From the NCBI GenBank assembly GCA_963580005.1, contig CAUZJR010000216.1, positions 1 to 9,043 on the forward strand: a stretch of DNA of 9,043 nucleotides. Reading direction: 5' to 3'. Positions within the stretch are counted from its first letter, which is position 1; each line of letters begins with the position of its first letter. The notes beneath the pieces were generated by a model. It did not search any database and was not told where the DNA came from. It was given only the letters and a program-made list of their open reading frames with translations. The translations under genes were made by a program, and so were the position numbers. Positions 1-6,583 of this stretch are shown here, piece by piece. Origin of the DNA: UBA8437 sp963580005. GTDB taxonomy: Bacteria; Planctomycetota; Planctomycetia; Planctomycetales; Planctomycetaceae.

Positions 1-6
1 CGAGTA

Positions 7-1974
7 TCAGAGTGCGGGTCGGGGCCGATTCTTGGTGCTGACCACGACACGTTTCTTCTTACCGGTCTTCGGGTCGGTCACAAACAGCACTCGTGTCTGG
101 TTGTTCGCGGCGCCTCGGTTGCCTGAAGTGGTTGCGGCTCGGTGGGCTTCGACCCAGCCCCATCCCATCGGCGTGCTGAGTTCTCGTTCGGCCAACAGGG
201 CCCAGGGGGTCCCGGCGTGGTCATCGACGACGCGGTTGAGGTATTCGAGAGCTTTCTTATGGAGCCGTTTGACGGCGCCTCCGGCGGTGATGTCGCGGTC
301 GGGGGTCAGTCGCCAGAGGTTGCTGTCCTTCTTTTCGAACGTCTTAGGCTGGCTCTTCATCTGGGCCAGCACCACGTTGTAGCCATACGCTCGGACTCGC
401 ATCGCGAGCACGCGTCCCATGGCGAGATCGTAGCCGGCCTGCCAGCGGGAATCGGCCAGCTTGCCGCGGTCCTCTTCTCCGGTCTCGAGTTCGACCTGCA
501 GTTCCCTGAGCCGGAAGTCGAGTTCGGCGACCGGTTTCTGGGCGTCGTTGAGCACGGTGCGGAGCACGTTGTCGTTGGGGGCATTGAAGGAGAGTGCCAG
601 GACCGGGATCCGTCGCTCGCGGGTCAGCAGAGCCGCCCGCAGAAGGCTCCGCTTGGCCGAGTTGGTCTCGACGTCCTTGAGGTAGGTCTTGATCGGGCGG
701 TAATCGGGTCGGTAGCCCCGCATCACCGCCTGGTTGAATTTCTGGCCGCGGCCGTTGTCGGCGATCAGGTAGATGCCCTTGGATTCTGAGCAGAGTCGAT
801 TCAGCGCGTAGGGTCCGTAGCCGGAGGACATCTGGTACTTGCCAAAGCCTCGCGTGCCCCAGAACGGCAGGTTCAGCCGTTCCATCATCACGGTTTCGGG
901 TCCCTGGTCGACGTCCCATTCCTGCGAGTAGCCGTCGGGGTACTTGTAGAGCACCCAGCCCTTTTCGCGACCGAAGACCGCGGCGTTGCCGATGCAGTAG
1001 ACGCGGACTCCGTTGGCGCGGGTCAGCTGGATCACTTTTTCGAGTGCCGCACCATCGTCGCCGTAGTCACTGCCTCGCTCGTCGGTCACGATCACGACCA
1101 TCACGTTGTAGCGCATCTTGCGGCGGTAGTTGAGCCATTTGCGAGTGACCTGCGTGACGGCGGTGAAGACGTTTTCGTCGGGCGATTGGGCCGGCTTGAT
1201 GTTGCGGATCTTTGTGACGATCTCCGCGACATCGTCGACGGGCTGTTGAGTGTAGAAGTTGGTCTTGTCGCTGAACCCGACGACGGCGGTCTTCAGAGGC
1301 CTGCGTTGTGTGTCGGAGTCGGCAGACTTCAGAGCACCCAGCTGCTTGTAGATGCTCTCGAAGCGATCGGCGATCGCCTTGCGTCGTGGAGCCATCGAGC
1401 CGGACTCGTCGAAGAGCCAGATCACCAGCGTCTTCTTGCTCTGCAGCGACCGGTCGATTTCGACGGAGATCCGGTCCACCGCACCCTCGATCCCGCCGGG
1501 GTTCTCGGTCTGGCCCTGGATGTCGATCACGTCGGCGAATTCGTTCTCAGGCGGCAGAGGAATCTCGGCCGTCTCGGGCGATTCGATCTTCAGGACCTTC
1601 TCATCGAGCCGTTTCTGGACCTCTTCCTGGGGCGTTGTGCTGAGGCTGGTGGAGGCGGCCTGAGAGGGTGAGGGATCGTTGAGATCGCTCTGGTTGCCCA
1701 TCGATTCGACGACCGCCGTGTCGAAGCTGTAGTCGTCCGGATCGAATTCCTGGAACAGGCTGTCCAGCGGCGCGTTGTCCTGGCTCGAATAGCTCACCTG
1801 GGTCACGCTGTAGAGCACCAGCAGGATGCCAATGTGAAAGACCAGGCTCATGGCCCAGGCAGGGCGTTCCCTGGGAGTCACCAGCCCGGCCGAACCGTCG
1901 GCCTCGTGGGCCGGTACCGCTGCCTGGGCCGGTGCCTGGGCCGGTGTGTGCTGCGGTGTGTGGACTTCGCTCAC
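7..1974 (-). CDS. Membrane-anchored VWA-domain protein
   Basis: A protein of 655 residues with a single von Willebrand factor A domain, a fold that binds a divalent metal and mediates protein-protein contacts. Residues 1-40 are rich in Ala, Pro and Gln. One hydrophobic segment follows at about 41-58 (MSLVFHIGILLVLYSV), then a low-complexity linker to about 165 and the VWA domain at about 180-335. The MIDAS motif DESGS is at 189-193, with a likely Thr at 271 and the Asp of VTDERGSD at 298, so metal binding looks intact. The C-terminal part contains GTPWALLAERELSTPMGWGW, a motif style I associate with planctomycete VWA proteins, and ends in a basic tail. The start is set at the GTG at 1974 because GAAGG lies 9 bases before it. 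The TTG two codons upstream is only 3 bases from that site. The topology is probably one membrane pass with the VWA domain outside. The exact role is unknown. Confidence 0.85.
   Translation of the reverse strand: MSEVHTPQHTPAQAPAQAAVPAHEADGSAGLVTPRERPAWAMSLVFHIGILLVLYSVTQVSYSSQDNAPLDSLFQEFDPDDYSFDTAVVESMGNQSDLNDPSPSQAASTSLSTTPQEEVQKRLDEKVLKIESPETAEIPLPPENEFADVIDIQGQTENPGGIEGAVDRISVEIDRSLQSKKTLVIWLFDESGSMAPRRKAIADRFESIYKQLGALKSADSDTQRRPLKTAVVGFSDKTNFYTQQPVDDVAEIVTKIRNIKPAQSPDENVFTAVTQVTRKWLNYRRKMRYNVMVVIVTDERGSDYGDDGAALEKVIQLTRANGVRVYCIGNAAVFGREKGWVLYKYPDGYSQEWDVDQGPETVMMERLNLPFWGTRGFGKYQMSSGYGPYALNRLCSESKGIYLIADNGRGQKFNQAVMRGYRPDYRPIKTYLKDVETNSAKRSLLRAALLTRERRIPVLALSFNAPNDNVLRTVLNDAQKPVAELDFRLRELQVELETGEEDRGKLADSRWQAGYDLAMGRVLAMRVRAYGYNVVLAQMKSQPKTFEKKDSNLWRLTPDRDITAGGAVKRLHKKALEYLNRVVDDHAGTPWALLAERELSTPMGWGWVEAHRAATTSGNRGAANNQTRVLFVTDPKTGKKKRVVVSTKNRPRPAL
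1921..1956. repeat. 12-bp tandem repeat inside the VWA gene
   Basis: Two perfect copies of TGCCTGGGCCGG (1921-1932 and 1933-1944) are followed by a degenerate third copy (TGTGTGCTGCGG, 1945-1956). The unit is four codons long, so it encodes the Ala-Pro-Gln-rich repeats near the N-terminus of the VWA protein, before its membrane segment. Gain or loss of a unit would keep the reading frame. Confidence 0.75.
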
Positions 1975-2061
1975 GTCCAAGTCCCTTCAAAAGCCCGTCG
2001 TCGAATGATCGGTCGAGAAACACGGCCTCGACAGATGCAGACCTTTCCCTCGGCCTCCTTT

Positions 2062-2090
2062 AGTTTACTTCGGCGTTCGGGGTGCGACAA
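2062..2090 (-). promoter_or_regulatory. Candidate sigma70-type promoter for the VWA gene
   Basis: Read on the minus strand, a TTGTCG box (2085-2090) is separated by 17 bases from a TAAACT box (2062-2067). Each matches the housekeeping consensus at four of six positions, and the spacing is optimal. Transcription would begin near 2055, leaving a leader of about 80 bases before the GTG start at 1974. This is a prediction from consensus only, and promoter preferences in this lineage are poorly known. Confidence 0.35.
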
Positions 2091-2115
2091 CTGCGGTTCC
2101 GCTGCGGTGGGGGTG

Positions 2116-2706
2116 TTACCAGAGCAGTGGGCAGATCCGCCAGCGGACGCGTTGCATGTAGAGTCGGTAGTCGGACCAGGTTTCACCGAGCAGTCGTTCT
2201 TCGGCCCGGATCCTGAGTGCGAGTAGCGGCAGGCAGGCCAGCGGGATCAGCAGGCCCAGCAGTGGCGAGCTGCTGATTCCGCAGCCGGCCAGCATCAGCA
2301 GTTGACCGACGTAGGCGGGGTGACGGACCCATCGGTAGACCCCGGTACACACCGGTTTGCGCGCCGCCGGCAGCACTCCGAAGCTGCGGCCCAGGGTCAG
2401 CAGCGAGACGACTGCGAGGATCAGTCCGGTGGAGAACACGGCGGTACTGGCGAGGTGCCAGTCGGCCCAGGGAGCCGCGATGGCCATCCCGATTCCTCCG
2501 GCGGCGAGTGACGGCAGGCTGAGTGCGACCTGAGCGGGGCTGGCCGTGCGGCGTAGCGGTCGGTTGAGCAGCAGCAGGCAGCCGACGCTCAGTTGCAAGA
2601 TCCCCGCCAGGGCTCTTTCAGGGGTCCCGCTCTGGAATGAGACGCCCGCGCTGAGGATCACCGAGACTCCCAGCAGCACTTCGAACAGGCGAGGAGGGCG
2701 AGGCAT
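2116..2706 (-). CDS. Isoprenylcysteine carboxyl methyltransferase-like (ICMT/PEMT) membrane protein
   Basis: A 196-residue polytopic membrane protein with hydrophobic segments at about 8-22, 33-48, 60-80, 86-104, 130-144 and 147-166. The C-terminal half has the family signature: TGVYRWVRHPAYVG at 121-134, then the acidic pair E169-E170 and the tyrosines of ETWSDYRLYMQRV at 175-187. In ICMT and phospholipid N-methyltransferase relatives this region binds S-adenosylmethionine at the membrane. Bacterial members generally have no proven substrate, and none can be assigned here. The start is placed at the ATG at 2706, which has GGAG 9 bases upstream. The in-frame TTG at 2721 has no good ribosome binding site. 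The gene begins 34 bases after the stop of the small membrane protein gene at 2741-3031, so the two are probably co-transcribed. Confidence 0.85.
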   Translation of the reverse strand: MPRPPRLFEVLLGVSVILSAGVSFQSGTPERALAGILQLSVGCLLLLNRPLRRTASPAQVALSLPSLAAGGIGMAIAAPWADWHLASTAVFSTGLILAVVSLLTLGRSFGVLPAARKPVCTGVYRWVRHPAYVGQLLMLAGCGISSSPLLGLLIPLACLPLLALRIRAEERLLGETWSDYRLYMQRVRWRICPLLW

Positions 2707-2740
2707 GGTGGAGGTCTCCAATCGACGTGTGCCACCGGGC

Positions 2741-3031
2741 CTAGAACAGGAAGATCGGCCACTCGAAGAGCCAGCTGAGTAGGTTGAACAGCAGCAGTGC
2801 GCCGATCCAGAACAGCCAGCCTTTCACCGCGCTCCCGCGACTTGACGGCGGGTCTTCCAGCAGGGCCTCCTCGACCGACGCCACAAACGAATTGGCGTCC
2901 TCGTGGCTCCAGCCATCGGCCACGAGGTCCTGGGCCACTGAGGTGCGGGGGCGTCCGGCTGCGAGCCCCGAGGCGACTTTCTTCGCAGCGTTCTGGATCG
3001 CCGCGTCATCTTGTTCGGGGTTCATCGCCAC
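2741..3031 (-). CDS. Small membrane protein with N-terminal helical (UBA-like) domain
   Basis: A 96-residue protein of unknown function. Residues 9-60 look like a compact helical bundle with the pattern GLAAGRPRTSVAQDLVADGW followed by a helix rich in Ala, Val and Glu (to about 60). This recalls the short UBA-like modules that I have seen in many planctomycete membrane proteins, and the resemblance is by eye only. Residues 70-96 are strongly hydrophobic (WLFWIGALLLFNLLSWLF), so the protein ends in or just after a membrane helix, as in tail-anchored proteins. The start is taken as the GTG at 3031, with GAGGG 8 bases upstream. The ATG at 3025 would need a 14-base spacing. Its stop lies 34 bases before the methyltransferase-like gene, suggesting a shared transcript. 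Confidence 0.65.
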   Translation of the reverse strand: MAMNPEQDDAAIQNAAKKVASGLAAGRPRTSVAQDLVADGWSHEDANSFVASVEEALLEDPPSSRGSAVKGWLFWIGALLLFNLLSWLFEWPIFLF

Positions 3032-3165
3032 CGTTCAGGCCCTCGTGTTGTGACTGGTTCGTCCCGGACCACCAACACCTGCATGTGCCAATGGCCAGTG
3101 CCGTTGTTTTGTGCGGCCGCCCATCGTAACCCGCCACGACCGGTTCGCCAGAGACTGGTGTCTAT

Positions 3166-3783
3166 TCACCTGGGGTATTCGATCAGCACGCCTGCTCCGA
3201 GGCACTGGAGGTCTTGGGGTCGAAAGTTGTCGTGGAGGGAAACCACGAGGGCGCCGGCGTTGAGATGAAACGCAAGGGTCCTGTCGGGGTGGGAGGCTGC
3301 GGAGTGGAGTTCGAGGTACTGGGTGAGTGAATGGTGGGGTGCCAGGTGGCGGCCGGTGGGGCGGGTGAAGCCCAGGACTCGGTGGATGCCGTCGAGAGTC
3401 CAGGCCCGCTCGACCTGCTGGTCGACCAGTTGTCGTCCGATCCCCTGTCCACGCGATGCGGGATGGCTCGAGACTCCGACCAGCTGATAGATGTCTCCGT
3501 CGCCATTGTGCGTGGCGGTGAAGCGGTCGCGGTCGGTCACCGTTTCGTAGTTCAGCGGATTGCTCTCGAGCAGTTCGGCCGCGATGCGTTGTGCGGAGCT
3601 GTAGCCCAGCAGTTGCCCGTCGAGTTCAGCCACCCACTGTCCGTCTCGGTAGGCGGCGATGCGGGCCTCGATCTGCAGCGAGTCGGCGGCCAGGGCTTCG
3701 GGCCAGCAGTCCGCTTCCAGTCGCACCAGTTCGTCGACGTCGTCGGGCGAGGCGGTTCTCAGGACGAGTCGGTCGCCAGCCAT
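3166..3783 (-). CDS. GNAT-family N-acetyltransferase
   Basis: A 205-residue acetyltransferase of the GCN5-related family, which transfers the acetyl group of acetyl-CoA to an amine. The N-terminal strand-helix unit RLVLRTASPDDVDELVRLE (5-23) is typical. Motif A, the pyrophosphate-binding loop, is RGQGIG at 111-116 within VGVSSHPASRGQGIGRQLVD. A C-terminal extension of about 60 residues contains AFHLNAGALVVSL and a NFRP-D-GVLIEY pattern (about 171-203), which recurs in a subset of GNAT proteins. The substrate is unknown. The ATG at 3783 has AGGAG 11 bases upstream and lies inside the end of the CoA transferase gene (25-base overlap), which points to translational coupling. The frame stays open upstream to about 4143 but only as an antiphase reading of that gene, so the longer ORF is not used. 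Confidence 0.85.
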   Translation of the reverse strand: MAGDRLVLRTASPDDVDELVRLEADCWPEALAADSLQIEARIAAYRDGQWVAELDGQLLGYSSAQRIAAELLESNPLNYETVTDRDRFTATHNGDGDIYQLVGVSSHPASRGQGIGRQLVDQQVERAWTLDGIHRVLGFTRPTGRHLAPHHSLTQYLELHSAASHPDRTLAFHLNAGALVVSLHDNFRPQDLQCLGAGVLIEYPR

Positions 3784-4919
3784 TGGCCGAGGATCTCCTG
3801 GTGGTGCTCGTCGAGGCCGGGAATCGAGTCCGACAGTGGCGGCGGTGTGTCGTTCATGCGAAACGGTGACCCGGCCGTCAGCAGGGTGCCTCCCTGGCGG
3901 TCGTCCATCATGTGCCACATCCCCCGGCTGGCCAGGTGCGGATCGGCGACGACCTCGTCGATCGACCGGATGGGTGCCGAGGGGATCCCGGCTGCGGCGA
4001 GTCGATCGAGCCACTGGGCGGCGGTGCGGCCCGAGAAGGCCAGTTTGAGTTCCGTTTCGAGGTCGTGGTGATGCGTTGTGCGGTCGCCGTTGGTGGCAAA
4101 GCGAGGGTCGTTGGCGAGGTCGTTGCGATCGAGGCATTTGCACAGAGCGGCCCAGAGTGCGTCATTGCCCGCGGCGATCACGATGGGAGCATCGGCGGTG
4201 GGGACGGCCTGGAAGGGTGTGATCGAGGGGTGGCGGGTCCCCAGCGGTTCGGGGGCGACTCCGGAGGTCGTAAAGCGGCTGATGGCGTTTTCGAGTGCCG
4301 CGACGGTGCAGTCGAGCATCGCGAGATCGATCACGGTGCCCTGCCCCGATGTGGTCCGGCCGTGAACGGCCGAGACGATGGCCACGGCGCCGAAGATTCC
4401 GGTCAGGATGTCGCTGATCGAGGTGCCGACGCGGACCGATTGACCAGGCCCGGATCCGGTGATGCTCATCAGGCCACTGAGTGCCTGCACGACGACGTCG
4501 TAGGCGGCCCGGTCGGTGTCGCTGCCGGCGTGTCCGAAACCTGAGAGCGAGGCGTAGATCAGGCGAGGGTTCTGTTCGCAGAGAGTCTCGGGGGCCAGCC
4601 CCAGCTTCTGCATCGTACCGGCGCGGTAGTTCTCGACCAGGATGTCGGCGTGGTCGACGAGCTGGAGCAGCGTCTCACGGTCGGACTCGAGCTTCAGGTC
4701 CAGCGCGATACTTTTCTTGCCGCGATTGATGCTGGCGAAGTAGGCGCTTTGTCCGTTCTCGAGGAACGGTCCGAAGGCGCGAGCGTCGTCCCCTCCATCG
4801 GGCCGCTCAACCTTGACCACCTCGGCACCCAGGTCGGCCAGCAGCAGCGTGCAATAGGGGCCTGCCAGCACGCGGGTCAGGTCCAGGACCCGCAGGCCTG
4901 AGAGCGGTCGAGGGTGCAC
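3759..4919 (-). CDS. CaiB/BaiF (family III) CoA transferase
   Basis: A 386-residue member of the family III CoA transferases, which move CoA between carboxylic acids through an aspartyl-CoA anhydride; the length is typical. The N-terminus LSGLRVLDLTRVLAGPYC and LGAEVVKVERPDG form the conserved CoA-binding entry. NRGKKSIALDLK, DILVENYRAGTM and AAYDVVVQALSGLMSITG follow in the expected order. The Asp in VGTSISDILTG is residue 170 and aligns with the catalytic Asp169 of formyl-CoA transferase. This supports both an active enzyme and the chosen start. That start is the GTG at 4919, with AGGAGA 9 bases upstream. The in-frame TTG at 4961 has no ribosome binding site. The acid and the CoA donor cannot be read from sequence. 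It lies 50 bases downstream of the cupin gene and overlaps the GNAT gene. Confidence 0.92.
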   Translation of the reverse strand: MHPRPLSGLRVLDLTRVLAGPYCTLLLADLGAEVVKVERPDGGDDARAFGPFLENGQSAYFASINRGKKSIALDLKLESDRETLLQLVDHADILVENYRAGTMQKLGLAPETLCEQNPRLIYASLSGFGHAGSDTDRAAYDVVVQALSGLMSITGSGPGQSVRVGTSISDILTGIFGAVAIVSAVHGRTTSGQGTVIDLAMLDCTVAALENAISRFTTSGVAPEPLGTRHPSITPFQAVPTADAPIVIAAGNDALWAALCKCLDRNDLANDPRFATNGDRTTHHHDLETELKLAFSGRTAAQWLDRLAAAGIPSAPIRSIDEVVADPHLASRGMWHMMDDRQGGTLLTAGSPFRMNDTPPPLSDSIPGLDEHHQEILGQWLATDSS

Positions 4920-4969
4920 CGGCGGTGGTCTCCTGGTGACCCCAGACTCTCGGTTTTCCAAAGGGGCTG

Positions 4970-5725
4970 CTAGCCGTAGAGGTCCTGGGCTTCCTTGTAG
5001 GCGATCTTGCGGGCCCGGATCAGGCCGCCCTTGAGTTTTTCGCCGTTGGGGTCGATGTAGGTCCGCCCGGTCCGCTTGGCACCCTGCGTGACGTCGAGCA
5101 CATGGATGTTGAAGATGAAGGCCTTGTCGGTGAGTGCCTTGAACCAGTGGATGTTGTCCTTGTAGTCGCTGATCGACGAGTGACCTCCGGGTGCAAACGT
5201 CTTATCGATCGTGGGCCGGATCACGTATTCCTTTTCGCGGTCCTCGATCCGATCGTAGTGGCGTCCTCTGAGCTTACCGTCGAGGATCAGGAAGGCGGTG
5301 GCCATGTTGTCATGCCCGTGCGGCACGACCGAGCGGTTCTTCTTGAGTGCGAAGATCTGGCGTCCGAAGACGTACTGGGTCGGCAGTCCCTCGATCTTGG
5401 GGAACTGAAATCTCAGGCTCCGCGCCCCACTCTCGACGAACTTGGCCCCCTTGGCCAGCTTTTCGAAGTCGACCATTTTCAGCAGGTCGGCCAGTTCGAC
5501 CTTCTCGAAGAGTGCCTCGACCTTTTTCTGCCAGTCGACCTGCTTGATCTTCTTGTTCTTGACCGAACGGGCGAGGTCGTTGACATCGGTCAGCCACTTG
5601 CAGGTGATCGGCTTGACCTCGGCCGCGAACAGGTCCTGGTTGGCAAGGTCCTCGAGCAGAGTGTAGGTCAAGAGCGCCCCGAGAGTCTTGGTGGTGAAAC
5701 CGCGTCGAGTGAGTTGCTCGGTCAT
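4970..5725 (-). CDS. Tat-signal cupin protein, resembles thiol dioxygenases
   Basis: A 251-residue protein beginning with a twin-arginine-like signal (LTRRGFTTKTLGALL, residues 5-19, with RR at 7-8), a short hydrophobic run and a possible cleavage site near LFAAE at 32-36. Export by the Tat route, folded with its metal, is therefore likely. A Lys-rich helical region (about 50-95) precedes a small beta-barrel. The core motifs are PHGHDNMATAFLILDG (135-150), GRHYDR (154-159), GGHSS (180-184) and DNIHWFKAL (190-198). His136, His138 and His193 are placed like the three iron ligands of plant cysteine oxidases and ADO, where an H-x-H-P-G-M block and an N-(I/L)-H block are conserved. Activity is inferred and not shown. 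The ATG at 5725 has AAGG 8 bases upstream. It is the first gene of a likely operon with the CoA transferase and the GNAT protein. It could instead be a non-enzymatic cupin. Confidence 0.75.
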   Translation of the reverse strand: MTEQLTRRGFTTKTLGALLTYTLLEDLANQDLFAAEVKPITCKWLTDVNDLARSVKNKKIKQVDWQKKVEALFEKVELADLLKMVDFEKLAKGAKFVESGARSLRFQFPKIEGLPTQYVFGRQIFALKKNRSVVPHGHDNMATAFLILDGKLRGRHYDRIEDREKEYVIRPTIDKTFAPGGHSSISDYKDNIHWFKALTDKAFIFNIHVLDVTQGAKRTGRTYIDPNGEKLKGGLIRARKIAYKEAQDLYG

Positions 5726-5760
5726 CAGGTCGGCCTTCGTGTGTGAGGTTGCGTGGCGTC

Positions 5761-5790
5761 ATCGTAGTCGGCAGCCCCCCTGCGCTGCAA
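5761..5790 (-). promoter_or_regulatory. Weak candidate promoter with inverted repeat upstream of the cupin operon
   Basis: On the minus strand a TTGCAG box (5785-5790) and a TACGAT box (5761-5766) are 18 bases apart, about 36 bases before the cupin start. The spacer holds an inverted repeat, GCAGC (5771-5775) and GCTGC (5784-5788), that could be an operator or chance GC-rich symmetry. The -35 match is poor (three of six), so this is only a pointer within the 163-base divergent region 5726-5888. Confidence 0.2.
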
Positions 5791-5888
5791 ACTTGTTCGG
5801 CGGCGTGGGGGTTGATGGCGGGAGGCGAACCGGCCAGAGTCTGCTGGATCCGAAGTCGTGAGTGCCGTGTTTGGGGAGTCGGTCGAGA

Positions 5889-6440
5889 GTGCGTCGCGTC
5901 TGCGTATTTTGTGGTTCGAAGACCGGTGACGATCCGGTATACGCCGAGATGGCCCGGGTGCTGGGTCAGCGGATGGCCGAACTGGGCGTGGGGCTGGTCT
6001 ACGGCGGCGGCGGGATCGGGCTGATGGGCGTGGTTGCCGACTCGGTGTTGCAGGCCGGCGGAGAGGTGATCGGGGTGATTCCCGACGGTTTGGCTGTCGA
6101 GGAGGTGATGCACCAGGGGGTGGCTGACATGCGGGTGGTGCCCGACATGCATCTCCGCAAGGCCCAGATGCACGAGTTGTCCGACGCCTACATCGCCTTG
6201 CCGGGCGGCGTGGGGACGTTCGAGGAGTTGTTCGAAGTGCTGGCCTGGCGGCAATTGAAGATCCATTCTTGCCCGATCGGAGTGCTCGATGTACGAGGCT
6301 TCTTCGGGCCGTTCCTGCAGACGATCGAGACTTCGGTGAGCGAGGGATTCATGACGGAGCAGAACCGTCGCCTGTTCGTCCTGGAAACCGACCCGTCGCT
6401 GCTGTTGGATCGGCTGCTGGAGATGGTCGAGGCCGTCTGA
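5889..6440 (+). CDS. LOG-family nucleotide 5'-monophosphate phosphoribohydrolase
   Basis: A 183-residue single-domain Rossmann-type protein of the LOG (Lonely Guy) family. Characterised members cleave nucleotide monophosphates, including cytokinin nucleotides, to the free base and ribose 5-phosphate. Seen in order: VCVFCGSKTGDDPVY near the N-terminus, the glycine-rich LVYGGGGIGLMG (36-47), VIPDGL (63-68), MHLRKAQMHELSDAYIALPG (87-106) and the hallmark PGGVGTFEE (105-113). The catalytic Arg and Glu are expected at 90 and 112. The length is usual for the short bacterial form. The start is taken at the GTG at 5889, with GGGGAG 10 bases upstream, giving the standard N-terminus MRRVCVFCGS. The in-frame GTG at 5862 would add nine residues without a good ribosome binding site. 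It is divergent from the cupin operon and lies 143 bases upstream of csrA on the same strand. In bacteria a role in purine or pyrimidine nucleotide salvage is more likely than hormone synthesis. Confidence 0.92.
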   Translation: MRRVCVFCGSKTGDDPVYAEMARVLGQRMAELGVGLVYGGGGIGLMGVVADSVLQAGGEVIGVIPDGLAVEEVMHQGVADMRVVPDMHLRKAQMHELSDAYIALPGGVGTFEELFEVLAWRQLKIHSCPIGVLDVRGFFGPFLQTIETSVSEGFMTEQNRRLFVLETDPSLLLDRLLEMVEAV

Positions 6441-6527
6441 CCCGGCACGACCGTCGCAATCGACATCCCAAGCCGACCGGTGATCGATAATGTGGTGGTT
6501 GCGTTCGTCTCTGCGGGCTAGGCTTCG

Positions 6528-6583
6528 GTGGAAGTTGCCCGGCGAGCTGCCTCGCCCACGGCCCACGTACTGGAGGTGAGACG
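6528..6583 (+). promoter_or_regulatory. csrA leader: hairpin, GGA motifs and strong ribosome binding site
   Basis: Just before csrA is a perfect 6-bp hairpin, GGCGAG (6541-6546), loop CTGC, CTCGCC (6551-6556). A strong Shine-Dalgarno (GGAGGTGAG, 6572-6580) follows, 3 bases before the ATG. GGA, the core of CsrA binding sites, occurs at 6530-6532 and again inside the Shine-Dalgarno at 6572-6574. The context GTACTGGAGGTG partly resembles the known CsrA consensus. Two sites flanking a hairpin and covering the start would fit autoregulation as known for csrA in other bacteria, but this is inference. Further upstream, TCGACA (6460-6465) and GATAAT (6486-6491) could be promoter boxes, but their 20-base spacing is long. 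Confidence 0.4.

Noticed and set aside
142..789. Long plus-strand open frames opposite the VWA gene (also 1186-1671)
   Set aside because: They mirror the codon periodicity of the VWA gene, lack ribosome binding sites and carry no recognisable domain.
2054..2061. Perfect AAAGGAGG Shine-Dalgarno-like site on the minus strand
   Set aside because: No ATG, GTG or TTG follows at a usable distance, and the frame through it has no protein-like character. It falls just downstream of a candidate promoter -10 box and is probably chance.
2091..2107. CTGCGG direct repeat and GCGG-TT-CCGC symmetry after the methyltransferase-like gene, considered as a terminator
   Set aside because: The stem is only 4 bp and no T-run follows in the direction of transcription.
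3084..3105. Possible sigma54 (-24/-12) promoter around TGGCCAGTGCCGTTG
   Set aside because: The GG and GC dinucleotides do not have the required 10-base spacing on either strand.
3784..4143. N-terminal extension of the GNAT reading frame, which would make a 325-residue protein
   Set aside because: The extension is Arg-Pro-rich and lies wholly inside the CoA transferase gene in another frame. The family N-terminus begins at the ATG at 3783.
5310..6566. 418-codon open frame on the minus strand spanning the cupin 5' part, the divergent region and all of the LOG gene
   Set aside because: Its translation is low-complexity, rich in Arg, His, Pro and Gln, with no family motif. It runs antisense to LOG and in another frame of the cupin, both of which have clear motifs. 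It is a high-GC artefact.
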